Assembly: GCF_000264995.1 (NCBI RefSeq)
Contig: NW_006767435.1
Span: 2,227,756-2,291,755, forward strand
Direction of reading: 5' to 3'
From: Punctularia strigosozonata HHB-11173 SS5
Taxonomy: Eukaryota > Basidiomycota > Agaricomycetes > Corticiales > Punctulariaceae
DNA length: 64,000 nucleotides
This document shows positions 44,504-56,315 of the stretch, piece by piece. The position numbers were made by a program, and so were the translations under genes. The notes under the pieces are model-generated. The model saw nothing but the letters and a program-made list of their open reading frames with translations, was not told the DNA's origin and ran no database searches. The first letter of the stretch is position 1. Each line of letters starts with the position of its first letter.

Positions 44504-45138
44504 TTACCGCCGGATTCCACGAGGCGCAGGCACACCGCGACCACGACGAGCTGTAAGGCGAATTTCAATCAGGTGCAAGTTCTTCCGAATCTATCACTAT
44601 AAACGTACCGTTGGCTGCAAAAGACGGATATTGAGTAAGGACATTTGGTCACGAATATAGCCTAACATACCGCGCATGATGGTCGCTCGTCCACGAGCCG
44701 TGCCAATACCTCTTCCTCTCATGGCATTCGGGCCCACGCGTTTGAACCTGATTGATAAAGTCCGTGTAAGATCGCCTTCCCATTCCAAATGAAGCCGATG
44801 TGGCACTCACATGGGGGCGTTCTGCAACATATCGGGCACGATGAAAAACCTGACCATACTGCCACGGATGTAGACCTGATCCAACTGAGACACACGTCCG
44901 TCACGTCCAGTGACTGTTATGTCTTTCAAGGAGATGTTCAGGTTATCCTCGGCTGCGAGACAGAGGCAAGAGAGGTAAGAGATGGGCTCGCGCGCTATAG
45001 GCAGGTTCGACCGCGAGGAAGCAGACCTTCAGCAAGTTTGCCACGGTAGAGCTGGCCCGTCTTGAGCTCAACCGTTATAATGTGACCTAAAGATTCGTGG
45101 AGGAGCTTGACGGGGATACCGAGTCCTTCTTGAGGCAT
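44504..45138 (-). CDS. Small nuclear ribonucleoprotein SmD3
   Basis: SmD3 is one of seven Sm proteins that form the ring on U1, U2, U4 and U5 snRNAs. The Sm1 motif is [20 protein letters not shown] with [17 protein letters not shown], and Sm2 is [20 protein letters not shown]; the tail [20 protein letters not shown] is Arg/Gly-rich, the usual target of symmetric arginine dimethylation. Exons are 45138-45027, 44952-44811, 44747-44671, a 6-base exon 44615-44610 and 44550-44504. The micro-exon (CCAACG) lies between a TTTTGCAG acceptor and a GTACGT donor and makes the tail read [20 protein letters not shown]. Skipping it also keeps the frame (IMRARRGRG). The protein is about 127 residues, normal for SmD3. 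The ATG at 45138 is the one that starts MPQEGLGIP, matching the family. Confidence 0.95.
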
Positions 45139-45397
45139 GGCGACTCGAGTTGAAACGCGACTCGCGTTTGCCTGCAGCCTCAAATCACGGTGGCTGAGCG
45201 CTTCCGCATCTGGACGCTTGACCCTGCCGCGATACCTACCTGCCGGAAATATACCTACCTACCTACTTGTGAACTTGCTGTGAATACTAAGTTACTACAC
45301 GATGATAGCCATATTCTACGTTCCGCTGTCCATGTCCATTGCAACCTAAAGCATGTAGTAAATACAGTTTTTTGACATGTGTTGGCTGTACTCTACA
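45139..45397. promoter_or_regulatory. SmD3 upstream region
   Basis: This 259-base spacer lies between the SmD3 start and the CLC stop, both on the minus strand, and should hold the SmD3 promoter. A short TACC tandem (ATACCTACCTACCTAC near 45249-45264, plus strand) is present. No gene is seen. Confidence 0.4.
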
Positions 45398-48300
45398 TCA
45401 ATGTTTCCTCTCCTCCAACTCCGTTACGAAGTGCAACCACGTCTTCTTATCGATAACGCCCTCATCTGGTACGGCGTCAAGCGCTGCAAAAGGCAGGAAC
45501 AGTACTGACTTACAGCATCCATCCGTATCGGTAACCATTACATGGCGTGTTCCGAGTTTGACGAAGAATTCTTGTATGAGTTCAAGCGGGGCATTGGACT
45601 GGACGGTGAGCGGCGCCTGCATGGAAACAGTTCAATATTTGGCGATGAAAGGAGTACACCAATCACGACTCACTTGGTCCATGTACACGCTGAAGTCGAA
45701 GGGATCGCCAGCAGCGTATATGCTCGTTTCGGCCAGTGAAGATATCGACGAAGAGGTAATATCACCATGTTGATGAGCCTGAGTGACGCGGAATGAAACT
45801 GGGCTATCCGCTTCATCGGCGACGATGCCTATCGGAACAAGGCGTTGACCACAAAGCCCGCGAGGCTGAGGAGGGTCCACGTACTGAGGGCGTGCTCTAG
45901 TTCACTCGCACCGATGTACCCTATCATCCTCATACCACCGCCGTCTTTACGGTCGTCCGGTCTGAGAATCGGGAAGCCAGAATCATCTGTGCCCGAGGAC
46001 AACAGCTGCTGCAGCTGATCGCAAAGGGACTTGACAGTATTTTCTCGGTCCACTCGGATGACCTCGACGTCGCGGTTCACCTACGCGATGTAGTCCCATC
46101 AGCGTTGCGCCAACTTCGACTCGGTGTACTCACCACATCGCTGATTTGTAGGTCGCCCCACAAGGGATCGTGCTTGCCGTCAAGGTACGGCAACTGGTTC
46201 AGGCTGACAAACACCGTCAAACGTGGAGATGGTACGTGTCGGTTCATACTTACTCGATAACGAGATCATATATGCCCTTCGGTTCTAGCGCATCCGCGAC
46301 GGTCTTTGCGACTAAGACGGATAGCATCACAGGCACCGCATAAGTGAGAGTGTCCGTGAGCTCGAACATGATCACGGCCAGAGACACTGTAGTACGCTGG
46401 GAGGCATGGTCAGAACAGTACAAGCGAGGCGGACGTAACTTACTGTAACTCCGGATAGCGCCGCAGCTGCGCCGACCATGGCATATAACCCAGGAACTAC
46501 GCAGTCAAGGTCACCTCTGCAATATTTGAACCAGATACCGCTGTCCGGGTACTTCCACTGCCCCCATTGTACGAGTATGCCCATGATACGGCCCGCGCAC
46601 GCCCCAACTCCCAGAGTAGGGATGAAGATGCCAGCGGGGAGTTTGATTCCAAAGGTGACGATGGTGAGAGCACCTTTGACCAATAGCGCGATGAAGATGG
46701 CTCTTATCACCGGCACGGCTTGTGTGGGAGGGTCCAGGACGCAAAGCCCGTAGTGGGTGTTGCCAGATCCAGCACGGCACTCAGCGAAGAGGTTGTAGAC
46801 CAGCTCTGTACCACCCATGCGGGTGTAAGGGTTCAAGAAGGAGCCGAGAGCAGTGATGAGCGTGATCTAGCGATGAGGTTGGTGTACCATCTCGACATGA
46901 CGACGACAGCTGACATACCAGCAAAACTTCAAAAACAGGATGGGTCTTCATCCATGTCCTGTTTCGTACGTCGCGACTCCAGCGGAAGTTGAGCTTGGAG
47001 AAGTACGCCCCGTATATACCCTGTGTTCCGATGGCTCAGATCCTGCACTATTGATACGACCGCGGTTCGCTTACCCCAAGGATACCAAGGAGCAGGAAAA
47101 AGACAAGTTCATAGGCGTGCCAGTCCTGTGAGGAGATTAGCCTGGGAGTGGTTATAATTGTTTGAAACCTACCTTATCGTATGTCACCTGGAACAGTACA
47201 AGCTTGCCAGTGCCAAATGGATCCAGGAACCGAAGGGTGATGGCGGCAATCATAGCGCAGAAGAAACTGAAGTCGATGCATTGATTTATGAACAGCGATT
47301 GTCAGTGAATCAGGCAGCTCCCACCTTCTCCACATAACCTGTGAAGATGGGGCAAAATGAGGACGAAGGAGCCTCATTCGGCGAAACGCCAAACATACCT
47401 TCGGCGGGAAGAAATATGAGACTTCCTCTAAACTGAATAAGACGCCGCCTATTGGCGCACCGAATGCAACCGCCACACCTGCAGCAGACGCTGCGCTGAG
47501 TATCTCACGTCTCTTAGCTATGAAACGATCTCAGGATAGGACAACGCAAGGGCGAGCAGAACCGACCTTCGTTGTTCTCGTACTTGTTGAAGAAGCGACT
47601 GACTATATTACCAATGCAGCTCGCTATGTGGACGAACGGCCCTTCCTTGCCTAGGAATATATTGGTCAGCCACGACCTAAGAACGGTCAACGGCAGAAGA
47701 ACCTAGCGAAAGTCCGGAGGCCACGCTCAAAGCTAAGCCTACCGATTTCGTGAAGAGAGTGCGAGCGCCAAGGTAGCCGTGGATGACAAAACCTGAGAGG
47801 ATAGTCTTGATCTCTGGTATTCCGCTTCCGGCTGCCTGTGATAGTGAATAAGTTAGTACATACTCATTTAGACGTGCCCAAATCCGACTTACATAGTACA
47901 TGACTTTCCTCCTAGGGTCGGGTGCGTCTGATTGCGCCGGCTTTGGCTTGTCATTATCGTTTTCTGGAAAGTCTGGAGCGAGCACGCCGGAATCTTTGCG
48001 AGTGATGAACGACGTTGAGGCAGTAAGATGGATTGTCAAAAGTGTTGAAATCAAAGCAAGTACGAGCTGGACTGGGTCAGGACTTCGAAGGGGGGCGGAT
48101 CAAGCACGACAAGACCTACAGCAACAACAGTGTAGGTTACGTATTCGACCATTTCAGCTTCAAGTTTCAGCCACGATCCTTCTCCGTGATGCCTAGGGTC
48201 AAATAGATCGGACCATACGCGCCAGGCAGCGCATGGCTCGTCACCCTCAGGTTGCGTTACGAACAGCGGAGATGCCCATTGCCTCGCAATGATGACGTCC

Positions 48301-49127
48301 TCATCCACCGTCGGACAACAAAACCTGCGAGCTTTCCACCAGCCTGCAGTACAGTACCCTTCCTTCCAGTCGAACAGGACCTGTTCGGATCGTGCGATGA
48401 GAAACGCAGAGATGGCCGTGAGGATGCCTTCGGAAAACGACACGTGTCGGTGAGAAACAGAACGTCAGGTATGACAGAGATGCTCACCAACAATGGTCAC
48501 GATGATCCAGCCAATGCTCCGATCGACAGCCAACCTTATCTTCCCGCGCACGGATTTCCGACGGTGGAGTCTCGACCGGCGCACGGAATCCTTGATGGCG
48601 TCGTGCAACCAGTCGATGCTCGTGAAGCTCGAGTACCAAACCCGTATTCCGTTGCTGCGCGCTGCGGAGTCGCCGTCGGTCTCCGCGTCGCGCTGAGCGG
48701 TCAGGTCCTTGACCAGGTTCGAATCGTACGCGGAGATGGGCCTCTGTCGGAAGTAGGTCTGAGAGTCCCGGATGTCACGGAACGAGAATGACATGGGCGT
48801 CCGCGGTGAGGTCGGGTTAGATGCGGACGCCGCGCCATGGGGCAGATCGAGGTGGGGGAGTGCCGGCAGCCGATGACGGGAACGGAAGCCACGTCGAGTT
48901 GCGCTCGGGCTGGGGACCGTATTGTTGGGCGGGATGGATCCATATTCGGTGCTGTCCCTGCCGAGTGTAGTCGTTTCGTCCGGCGAGGCGGGGATCGCCG
49001 ATCCGCCCTGTCCAATCGCCAGAAGGCGCTGTCGCCGCCAGGTGGTGGATGACGGTCCGCTGAGCATTCTCGAAGGCCCGGCGTCGTCCGGAATCGCAGC
49101 GACCGATCGGCTCTTGCGCAAGGACAT
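45398..49127 (-). CDS. CLC-type voltage-gated chloride channel/antiporter
   Basis: CLC proteins move chloride in endosomal or Golgi membranes, often in exchange for protons; yeast Gef1 is the reference. The long N-terminus is soluble and Ser/Pro/Arg-rich. The channel core shows the three selectivity regions: [28 protein letters not shown] (with the gating glutamate of the CLC antiporter/channel family) and [38 protein letters not shown] and [19 protein letters not shown] lie between or beside them. C-terminal CBS-domain parts are [20 protein letters not shown] and [20 protein letters not shown] with [10 protein letters not shown]. About eighteen exons span the region; the ends of most were placed only roughly. 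The start 49127 ([13 protein letters not shown]) is preferred to the ATG 14 codons upstream. No stops or shifts were evident in the conserved parts. Confidence 0.93.
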
Positions 49128-49435
49128 CGTCGAGGGGCTGGTGCTGTGGCGCCGCACGTCGGTATGCACCTACGAGAGACCTCGTCTGCCTCAGACTAGT
49201 CTGTCGCCGTGGCCGCCTATGTTTAGGCCCCTCGCAGTCGCAGCCACTCATGTCGGGAGAAGAGCACGGTCAGGTGACCGGGCGGCACTTGGCCCATAGC
49301 CGGGCACTGGCGGTCAAAGTTGCACAAACGGATATAAGTAAAGCCACTGGCTTTGCTAGCGCAATCGGGACCACCAGATCGCATACAGGTAACGTAGAAA
49401 GAAGCAAATAACGAGCAAGGATGCTCTGAGCCCAG
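49128..49435. promoter_or_regulatory. CLC upstream region
   Basis: About 310 bases upstream of the CLC start, extending to the 3' end of the hemerythrin gene (same strand). A GATATAAGTAAAG motif near 49331-49343 is AT-richer than its surroundings. No gene was recognised. Confidence 0.4.
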
Positions 49436-50524
49436 TCAGACGCCAAGACGATCCACCTCCTCCAATTTCCAGTACTTCTTCATGTTTTCGCCGCTCAAGT
49501 CCGCAACCTTCTCATGCGATCAGTCGTCAATGTCACTGCGATCGTTCCCGAACATGCACCCACCTCCTCATCCAGGTGTCTGAATAGGACATCCCTCCAG
49601 CTATCCAAGCACGCCCGCATCTCCTCGGGTGAGTACGTCGACGGCTCTTCGTTCCATTTCTTGATCAAGGCTGCGAGGTCATCGAGACCTGTAACGTTGT
49701 CAGCCTACTCGTTAAATTTCGACCAAGCTCAATGTGGACCTTTGTGGATTGCCCTGCACCGACACCGCATCAGCCAAAGCAAAACCCCAGACTGAACGGC
49801 AGACGTGCACGTACTTGTGAGACTTGATATGATCACCGTCCTTGTCCTTGGCAAATGCCGGCATCCGTTTCGCCAGCTTGGGGAAGAAATACGTCTCCTC
49901 GATCGTGTGGTGTGCGGTCAAGTCTATTCGTGGGCCGACACATGCCTTCATTAAAGCGTGATAACACGCAGCGAAGCGGTAGACCTCACGTTGGTTCAGA
50001 CCATGCGCAAGCCTGAGATAAGCTTTCAGGGGCATTCCCCGCTTACTGAACGAGCCATCCGCAAGCTACAGCAGATTGTGAATTGGTGACCGTTCGGCAT
50101 GAGAAACTCGAAGAATATGATTGGCCCACTTCGTAGAGATCATTGACTGGTGATCGCATGTTCGTCGTATAAGTGGGACGTTCATAGGACGCTAGAACCT
50201 ACGCTACTTACAATCTCTCTTGAACCTGTATCAGCGCACAACTTCAATTTAGATGCCGAACATGATCCTGGAATGGGTCACGGTGAGCACTAGGAAGTCC
50301 GGAGATGCGACGCTTACGCACGAGATTCGGGAGACCTCACATGTCATGGAAATAACGCATTTCATCTGCCAACTGTTGAGACGGCGACAATCGATGAGCA
50401 CTCATACGGCGGATGAAACGGTAACCTGCTCTCGCAGCATTGCTGTGATCCTCGGGACCGGATAACTATCGCCTCTGCTTACACGGTTCCAACGGCGCTC
50501 AGTCTTTCCATCTACGGATGCCAT
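49436..50524 (-). CDS. Hemerythrin-like (HHE) protein with micro-exons
   Basis: Hemerythrin-like domains bind a di-iron centre through His and Glu/Asp residues. The protein reads MASVDGKTERRWNR / LADEMRYFHDM / FKRDF / NDLYE / LADGSFSKRGMPLKAYLRLA / HLTAHHTIEETYFFPKLAKR, then GDHIKSHKYVH, LDDLAALIKKWNEEPSTYSP, ACLDSWRDVLFRHLDEEV and the end YWKLEEVDRLGV. Ligand candidates are the His in RYFHDMF, HLTAHHTIEE, HIKSHKYVH and FRHLDEE. Exons 50524-50483, 50372-50341, 50225-50212 (14 bases), 50146-50130 (17 bases), 50065-49990 and from 49923 onward join exactly in phase. Read without these micro-exons the N-terminal half would look broken. One later junction near 49815-49690 was not resolved to the base. 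The role could be oxygen or iron sensing or binding; no direct evidence is visible. Confidence 0.85.
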
Positions 50525-50939
50525 GGTAGTGGTGAATGGTCTGTAAAGCTGTCTCGTGTCGAGAGGGAGGAAAGAAGCCAAATCCGGTGGGGCGGTACGC
50601 GCGAGCTTTATCGGGAGCAACTTCCAGCGCTGAATCATACCCAAATGTCCTGCGAAGAAGCCATGACGAGAGCGGTGATCCAGATACGATGGGAAAGGAG
50701 TCGCAGTAGACCAGCACGGTGCAGCCACAAATCAGAACAGTACACGCCCGTCGAATCCGGGAAGCCAATTGCAGTAGCAACTCGTAACGAGACTCGAACG
50801 AGTACGAGAGCACGTCATAGTGATTACGTCGACAAAGTCGCCATGCATGGATTACAGAACTGTAGAAGGTATGTAGACAACCTCATGTAGTCCACCACGA
50901 TAGCGGGCGGGGCAAAAATCGCGTAGACGATTGTCTCCA
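50525..50939. promoter_or_regulatory. Region upstream of hemerythrin gene
   Basis: About 415 bases between the hemerythrin start and the SDHAF4 stop (both minus strand). It is presumed to carry the hemerythrin promoter. A long minus-strand frame reads into it from the gene, but no homology or splice support extends the protein there. Nothing else was seen. Confidence 0.4.
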
Positions 50940-51353
50940 TCAGAAATCCGACACCCTACCCTTGAAACTCCAATCCCCTTCGTCCTCCCTCCACCTGTGC
51001 ACCGGCTCGTTCTTCGGCCCTCCCTGCTCGCCCGTCACCGGGTTCACGTCTCCTATGAACTCGGGGGCCACGGGGCGTCGCGCGTCGGGATGCAGCGCGA
51101 GGTCGGCCTCGGCTGAGACTGCGGTCGTAGAAGCGGGAGCAGAAGAGGGGGCAACTAGGGGCGTCTGTGCTTTGCGCACGAGCTCCTCAAACTCCCGCTG
51201 GTCTTCTTGAGGCAGGGGCGGCGGCGACGGTCGGTCATAGGGCCTATCGCTGAGCACTTTGGGATGCGTAGAGAACTTGGGGGCGGCGAGGAGGCTGCGG
51301 CTGGAGGCCGGCGCGCTACGCCTTACGCCCGCTTTGAGCGATCGCGCTAGCAT
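50940..51353 (-). CDS. Succinate dehydrogenase assembly factor 4 (SDHAF4/Sdh8)
   Basis: SDHAF4 binds flavinylated SDHA in the mitochondrial matrix and aids its pairing with SDHB. The single-exon frame codes 137 residues. The N-terminus (MLARSLKAGVRRSAPASSRS) is a typical basic presequence, the middle is Pro/Ala-rich and variable, and the C-terminus carries the diagnostic block EFIGDVNPVTGEQGGPKNEP followed by VHRWREDEGDWSFKGRVSDF, ending the protein exactly as in yeast and human homologues. The linker is longer than in yeast but the conserved part is complete. No intron is needed. Confidence 0.93.
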   Translation of the reverse strand: MLARSLKAGVRRSAPASSRSLLAAPKFSTHPKVLSDRPYDRPSPPPLPQEDQREFEELVRKAQTPLVAPSSAPASTTAVSAEADLALHPDARRPVAPEFIGDVNPVTGEQGGPKNEPVHRWREDEGDWSFKGRVSDF

Positions 51354-52129
51354 GAGGCAGAGATGAAGAACCTGTGCGCGAAGGGCGCGATCAAGAACAA
51401 TTTTGGTATGGGCCGCGGGAGACGGAGGGTGAAAAGCGGAACAGGAGCGTGGGTATGGTGTGTGTCATTCGGGGGGGCACAGCCACGCGGCGGTCAGCTA
51501 TGCAAAGAGGTCGGCCGGCGCAGCCGTCGAGCCAGGGGCGAGACCCGTACTTCATCCCATCCGATCGTCGTGTGTGCGCTTGGGACAGCTTGCTTGACCG
51601 GCTAGCGGCTGGCCCACCCAGACATACTTGCCGATTCGACGAAAACTTGCTCCCAAAACACGAGACTCGTATCGTTGCGTACAGCACGAAGGACATCGAT
51701 CCCCATACAGAAGCAGTTACAATTGTAGCGATCGCAGGGTCATGATCGTAAGCCGGTCAGGTCCGAGTACGCTTCAGTGTAAAGACGACATGCCTGGGGC
51801 ACTTCGGACGTCCGAGCTCGAGCTTCTCGATTTTTATTGGAGCCAGGGCCGCAGGTCTGATGCAGATTATTCGCGGATGTTGCTCTGATCGCCGGGAAAA
51901 CAGTCACCAGGGGAATGGATACTGAACCTGCTTAGATCACGTGCGCCAGAACGCACTCGTCCGCAGCAGGAAGCGAGTGTCTAAGTCCTGTGTTCGTCCT
52001 TTGTCCGTCAAGCGCACGAGTCGGATCCACGCCAGATCCCAGCGCTCTATAACCCTCCGCCGCCCACCGCCTACTCGCCTGTTTCTCTTTGCCACACACC
52101 CCGTCTCCACGCCCGCGCCTTGCACTTCC
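51354..52129. promoter_or_regulatory. Divergent promoter region, SDHAF4 and Zn2Cys6 regulator
   Basis: These 776 bases separate two outward-facing start codons. Both ends are pyrimidine-rich on their coding strands near the start codons. Open frames in the middle (51391-51888) have no domain and are probably chance. Nothing else was recognised. Confidence 0.45.
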
Positions 52130-55100
52130 ATGCAAGCCGCAGACCCGTATCCGCCATCCTCCGCCTATGCTTCAGCCACCACCATCCAGCTCAGCGACCA
52201 TTCGGACACGGGCCTCCCCGACGTTCCTAAGACGGAGGACGATGTGAACTACCATGACCTCAGTCTCTCCGCGGCCGAGATATCCGCGTCACAGAAACGC
52301 AAGATCGAACGCGCCTGCGACTTCTGTCGCAGAAGAAAGACTAAATGCGACGGTCCGAAGATGCCTAATCACATCTGCACCAATTGCATACAGAACCGCA
52401 AGTCCTGCACATATGTGTACGTCCGCCCCTGAAACGCTCTATTCACGCTTCCGCGCGAATTCACCCACGCTTCTACAGAGAGGCGTCAAAGCCAAGAGGT
52501 CCTCCGAAAGCGTAAGTTTTCTCCCATGGGACCGTCTTTGGTTCGAGGGTTGATCGACGCCCAACCAGGTATGTCACCGCTTTAGAAGACAGGATTGAGA
52601 AGATCGACGTGTTATTGAAGCGAGTAAGTTCGACCGATCGGCTCGTATACCCGCGCAACAAGGCGCTCATCGCCGCCGTCACAGCTACGCCCGAACGAGG
52701 ATTTTACCGACGAACTTGGACCGCCGATCGTCCGAGGCTCTTGGAAAAACGACCCTCCTCACAAACGCTCCACTTCCGCGCAGTCCCGGGGGGAGACGTC
52801 GAAGACACGCGCGCAGACGACGTCGCAGATCCAGTCCTTGTCTCCTCCATCAAGTTCTTTCGGTTCTGCACCTCTACCCCATCTTCGATCTAATCCGAAC
52901 AGCCCCGTCGTCAGGGAGGCAGCCGCCAAGGGAAAGTCCCCATCGGGCTCGAGCAAAAGGGAGGACGACGGCAACGACGAGAGCTCATCGGATGACGTGT
53001 CGTCTGATGTCGAGGAGCTTGGCGAGCTCAGTCTGACTCGGGGGGTCAAGCGGTTGACGTTCCGCGGACTCGAACCAGCCGGCGAGCCAGCCCCGCACTC
53101 GGAGAATCAGCTGCGTTACCATGGGAAGAGCAGCTCGTACAAGCTCGTCGGGATGACGCGTAGGCTCCGGGAGGAGCATAGGGCCGAGCTGAGGAAGACT
53201 GAGACGGAGGCAGAGGCTGATGAATCCGTGGCAGCATCTCCCGAAGATGACCGATCTAACATGCGAGATGAATTTTGGACTATGCCCGAGGTGGGTCGCA
53301 ATTCTTCTGTGGGAGTGTTCGACACAATGACCGTCAACACCGTTGTTTCGTCCGCAGTGGGAAGCGATATACGACGGACTTCAGATTGATTCGCCCGCAG
53401 GCATCCCCGGCCTCGAGGAACACTTCCCTCCCCCCGATCTCGCGAGGACGTTGATTGATCTGTACTTTGCCCATGTCAACAGCCAGTTTCCGTTGTTGCA
53501 CCGTCCGACATTCGAGAAATCCTGGATGAGCGGACTTCACCAACGTGATGTCTGGTTTGCTTGCCTCTGCATGTCGATATTCGCCGTCGCGTCTCGCTGG
53601 TCGGACGATCCGCGCGTTTTGACAGAAAGAGCTCCAGGCAGTTCTCCCGAAAACGCAGAGGCAGCTCGACAGAGGTGGCTTCTAGCTGGCTGGAAGTATA
53701 TGGAAGTTGCGATCCGTATGTGCTGCGAAAATTCATTCCATACCCGAAAAACTGACTATCCGAGCGTTACACAGGGGTACATATGATCAAACGTAGCGTC
53801 ATACGTCCAGCTTGCCTTGCTGAAGTGCAGACACATACAGTGAGATTTCCGCTTCGCGCTTCACGGCATGCCTAAAACATGCTGTAGCTTCTGGCCATGT
53901 TCCTCCGAATGAGTAAATGGGGTCCGGTGAGCTGGCTTTTGATTGCTGTCGGTCTACGGAAGGCCGAGGATGTGGGCGCACATCGGAAAAAGGTGTACAG
54001 TTCGCGGCCAACTGTGGATGAAGAACTGTGGAAACGCGCGTACTGGACATTGGTCGTGCAGGACCGTATCGGCAGTGCCGCCCTGGGCCGAACATGTTGC
54101 TCCAGAGAAGAAGAGTACGTGACTGCGTCATTTGTTGATACGCATATTCTCATAAGTGTATAGTTTCGACCTTGATATGCCGCTGGAGGTCGACGACGAA
54201 TATTGGGAACACGAGAACCCCGACAAGGCGTTTAAGCAACCGCCAGGCAAACCATGTACTGTAACCGCATTTGTTCTCTTCATCAAGATCACTCAAATCC
54301 AAGCATTCGCCCTTCGTACAATCGTGCGTAATCATCCTCGTCAATACTGTCCTCCGATTGACTGGATCAACGTTACACCTAGTACGCTATCGATAAATCC
54401 AAAGTTCTGCTCGGATTAGTCGGGCCCCGGTGGCCAGAACGTATTATTTCTGAGCTTAACACTGCCCTCACAGAGTGGGGAGAAGCCGTGCCACCCTATC
54501 GTTCGTTATCTGATGTCTCTCTCAGAACTATCCTCGCTGACAATGCCTCGTAGTTCGCTGGTCGTCTACCATGGAAAACCAACTCTTTGCCAATCAAGCT
54601 ACAACGCTGTATACATCCTATTACCTCACTCAAATCCTCATATACCGACCATTTATACGCCCGCATATTATCGTCGATCCTTACCATTCCAGCGACACGC
54701 TTCCCGCCCTCGCCATCTGTGCCAGTGCAGCAAAGTCGTGCGCCCGCATCCTCGAGATTCAGCTCCCACGGGGCCTATCCAACATCCCGCTTCTCATCGC
54801 TGTCTCACACCTTTGCGCAGCCATACTCATATTGAACGTATGGCACGCCAAGGCGAGGGAGCGCGCGGCTCTCATGGAAGATATTAAACCACTACGCTTG
54901 GATGCGCCGGCCCCGTCACAGGTTGATGCGCTCATGACGGACGTCAATGCTTTTTTGAAGGCTTTGGAATGGGTGGAGCCCAGATGGGAGTTTGCCGGCA
55001 TTTGCCTGTGAGCTTTTTCCCTGCCACCTGTGCCTGTGTCAGCCCCTTTTAAATCGTGGCGCAGGAGAGAGTTACGAAAATCACTGCCGCCGCCCAAAAC

Positions 55101-55970
55101 GGAAGTGCAAATGACCTTGCAACCTCCACAAGTCTCGTCCCGTTCGACCCCTCAATATACGCAGAACCACCATCAGCCTCGCGCATACAGTCAGTCCCAA
55201 CCTCCTCCCAGGCCAACCTACGAACATGCACGATACTATTCACAACCGGAGTTGACATTTAACGATTACACTGAACCCTCGACCGCATCGTACGCTATGC
55301 AGATGCACTCTGCAAACGACTGGCAATGGTTCTCTTCCTCCGATGCCGGAACCAGCTCCTCCTCATACGCAGGCTACGGTGGTTACGATGACGTGGCTGG
55401 ATCCAACGCACCGGTCTGGACCGGTCCCGATCCGACGCAGATGCCTCGCGGCAGGCAAGGCGCACCCTCGCAGGCGCACAACTCCTACGCATGGAACTCG
55501 CACAATCAACCACATTCGGAGTATCGGACCACCCCACAAGCCTCAACGTCCACCTTGCCTGTTCATCTGCCAACTACGGATCGACCAGTTATGTCAATCA
55601 GTCGTCTGCAGCGACGAGCGTCGAGCTTGCGCAGTTCGAGGACTGGAGATGATCTGTATGCTCAGGCTGGACAGGGCTATGGCATTGACTATACCCGGTA
55701 CGATGTCGACGACGGTATGGGTATGGGGAGTAGCATGGGCGTCGATCCCAAGATGTTGCAGCAACGGCGTTCCGGCCCAGCGCCAGGAGCAATGATGGAA
55801 GGAACTGGATACGGAGCAAATGAAGGCTATGGGTATGTACTGACCGTTCTCATCCAGACAGTCTGCTAACCTGGAAACAGGACTACAAGAGCTGCGGGCG
55901 GCTGGAACGCATACGCACCTGCTCGGGATTACTCGCCGGCATATCGCCAATATTCTGGCTATCCTCCATG
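52130..55970 (+). CDS. Zn2Cys6 fungal transcription factor with fungal_trans domain
   Basis: This is a nuclear DNA-binding regulator. The N-terminal binuclear zinc cluster reads CDFCRRRKTKCDG...CTNCIQNRKSC, with spacing C-x2-C-x6-C-x9-C-x2-C-x6-C. It is followed across two introns by the linker ASKPRGPPKAYVTALEDRIE and a short coiled-coil (KIDVLLKR), much as in XlnR-like regulators. The middle has an acidic Ser-rich section (SSSDDVSSDVEELGEL). The fungal_trans ligand-type domain runs from QWEAIYDGLQIDSPAG through LARTLIDLYFAHVNSQFPLL, HRPTFEKSW, DVWFACLCMSIFAVASRWS, LWKRAYWTLVVQDR and LLIAVSHLCAAILILNVWHA. The C-terminus is Gln/Tyr/Pro/Gly-rich, a likely activation or low-complexity region, ending at TGA 55968-55970. 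About ten introns are present; several middle junctions were not fixed. Its target genes are unknown. Confidence 0.9.
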
Positions 55971-56315
55971 AAAACAGCACGGACTGTCCATTTGGCATAC
56001 CCCACACACGCATAGATCAAACCAGCATTGTATTTGTAGTTTCCGCCATCCCGTAGATTACCTTATCAAGCCTATATCGGCATAGCGAGACTTTAGCTCA
56101 GGACAATGTATTTCTACGTTCAGTGGTTTATCATATCGACAATCATTCTTATTCCTTGTGCAGGTCAAGGGTTGGAAGTGTGGTGAATGGGATGATCTTC
56201 ACTCTCAGGAACGCGATATTCCGAATGTTTATGCGTGTTGCGTGGATTGATGTTGCATGGCGCAATACAGAACATAGCATACAAGAGTCGAAAGAGGATG
56301 CAGCGAGACTGGGCT
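55971..56315. other. Convergent 3' spacer
   Basis: This region of 345 bases lies between the regulator and ribosomal protein 3' ends. It contains AT-rich parts consistent with polyadenylation sites (TTGTATTTGTAG near 56028). No gene was recognised. Confidence 0.4.

Noticed and set aside
49200-50524. Hemerythrin gene as a pseudogene
   Set aside because: The apparent stops in the N-terminal half vanish once the 14- and 17-base exons are included.
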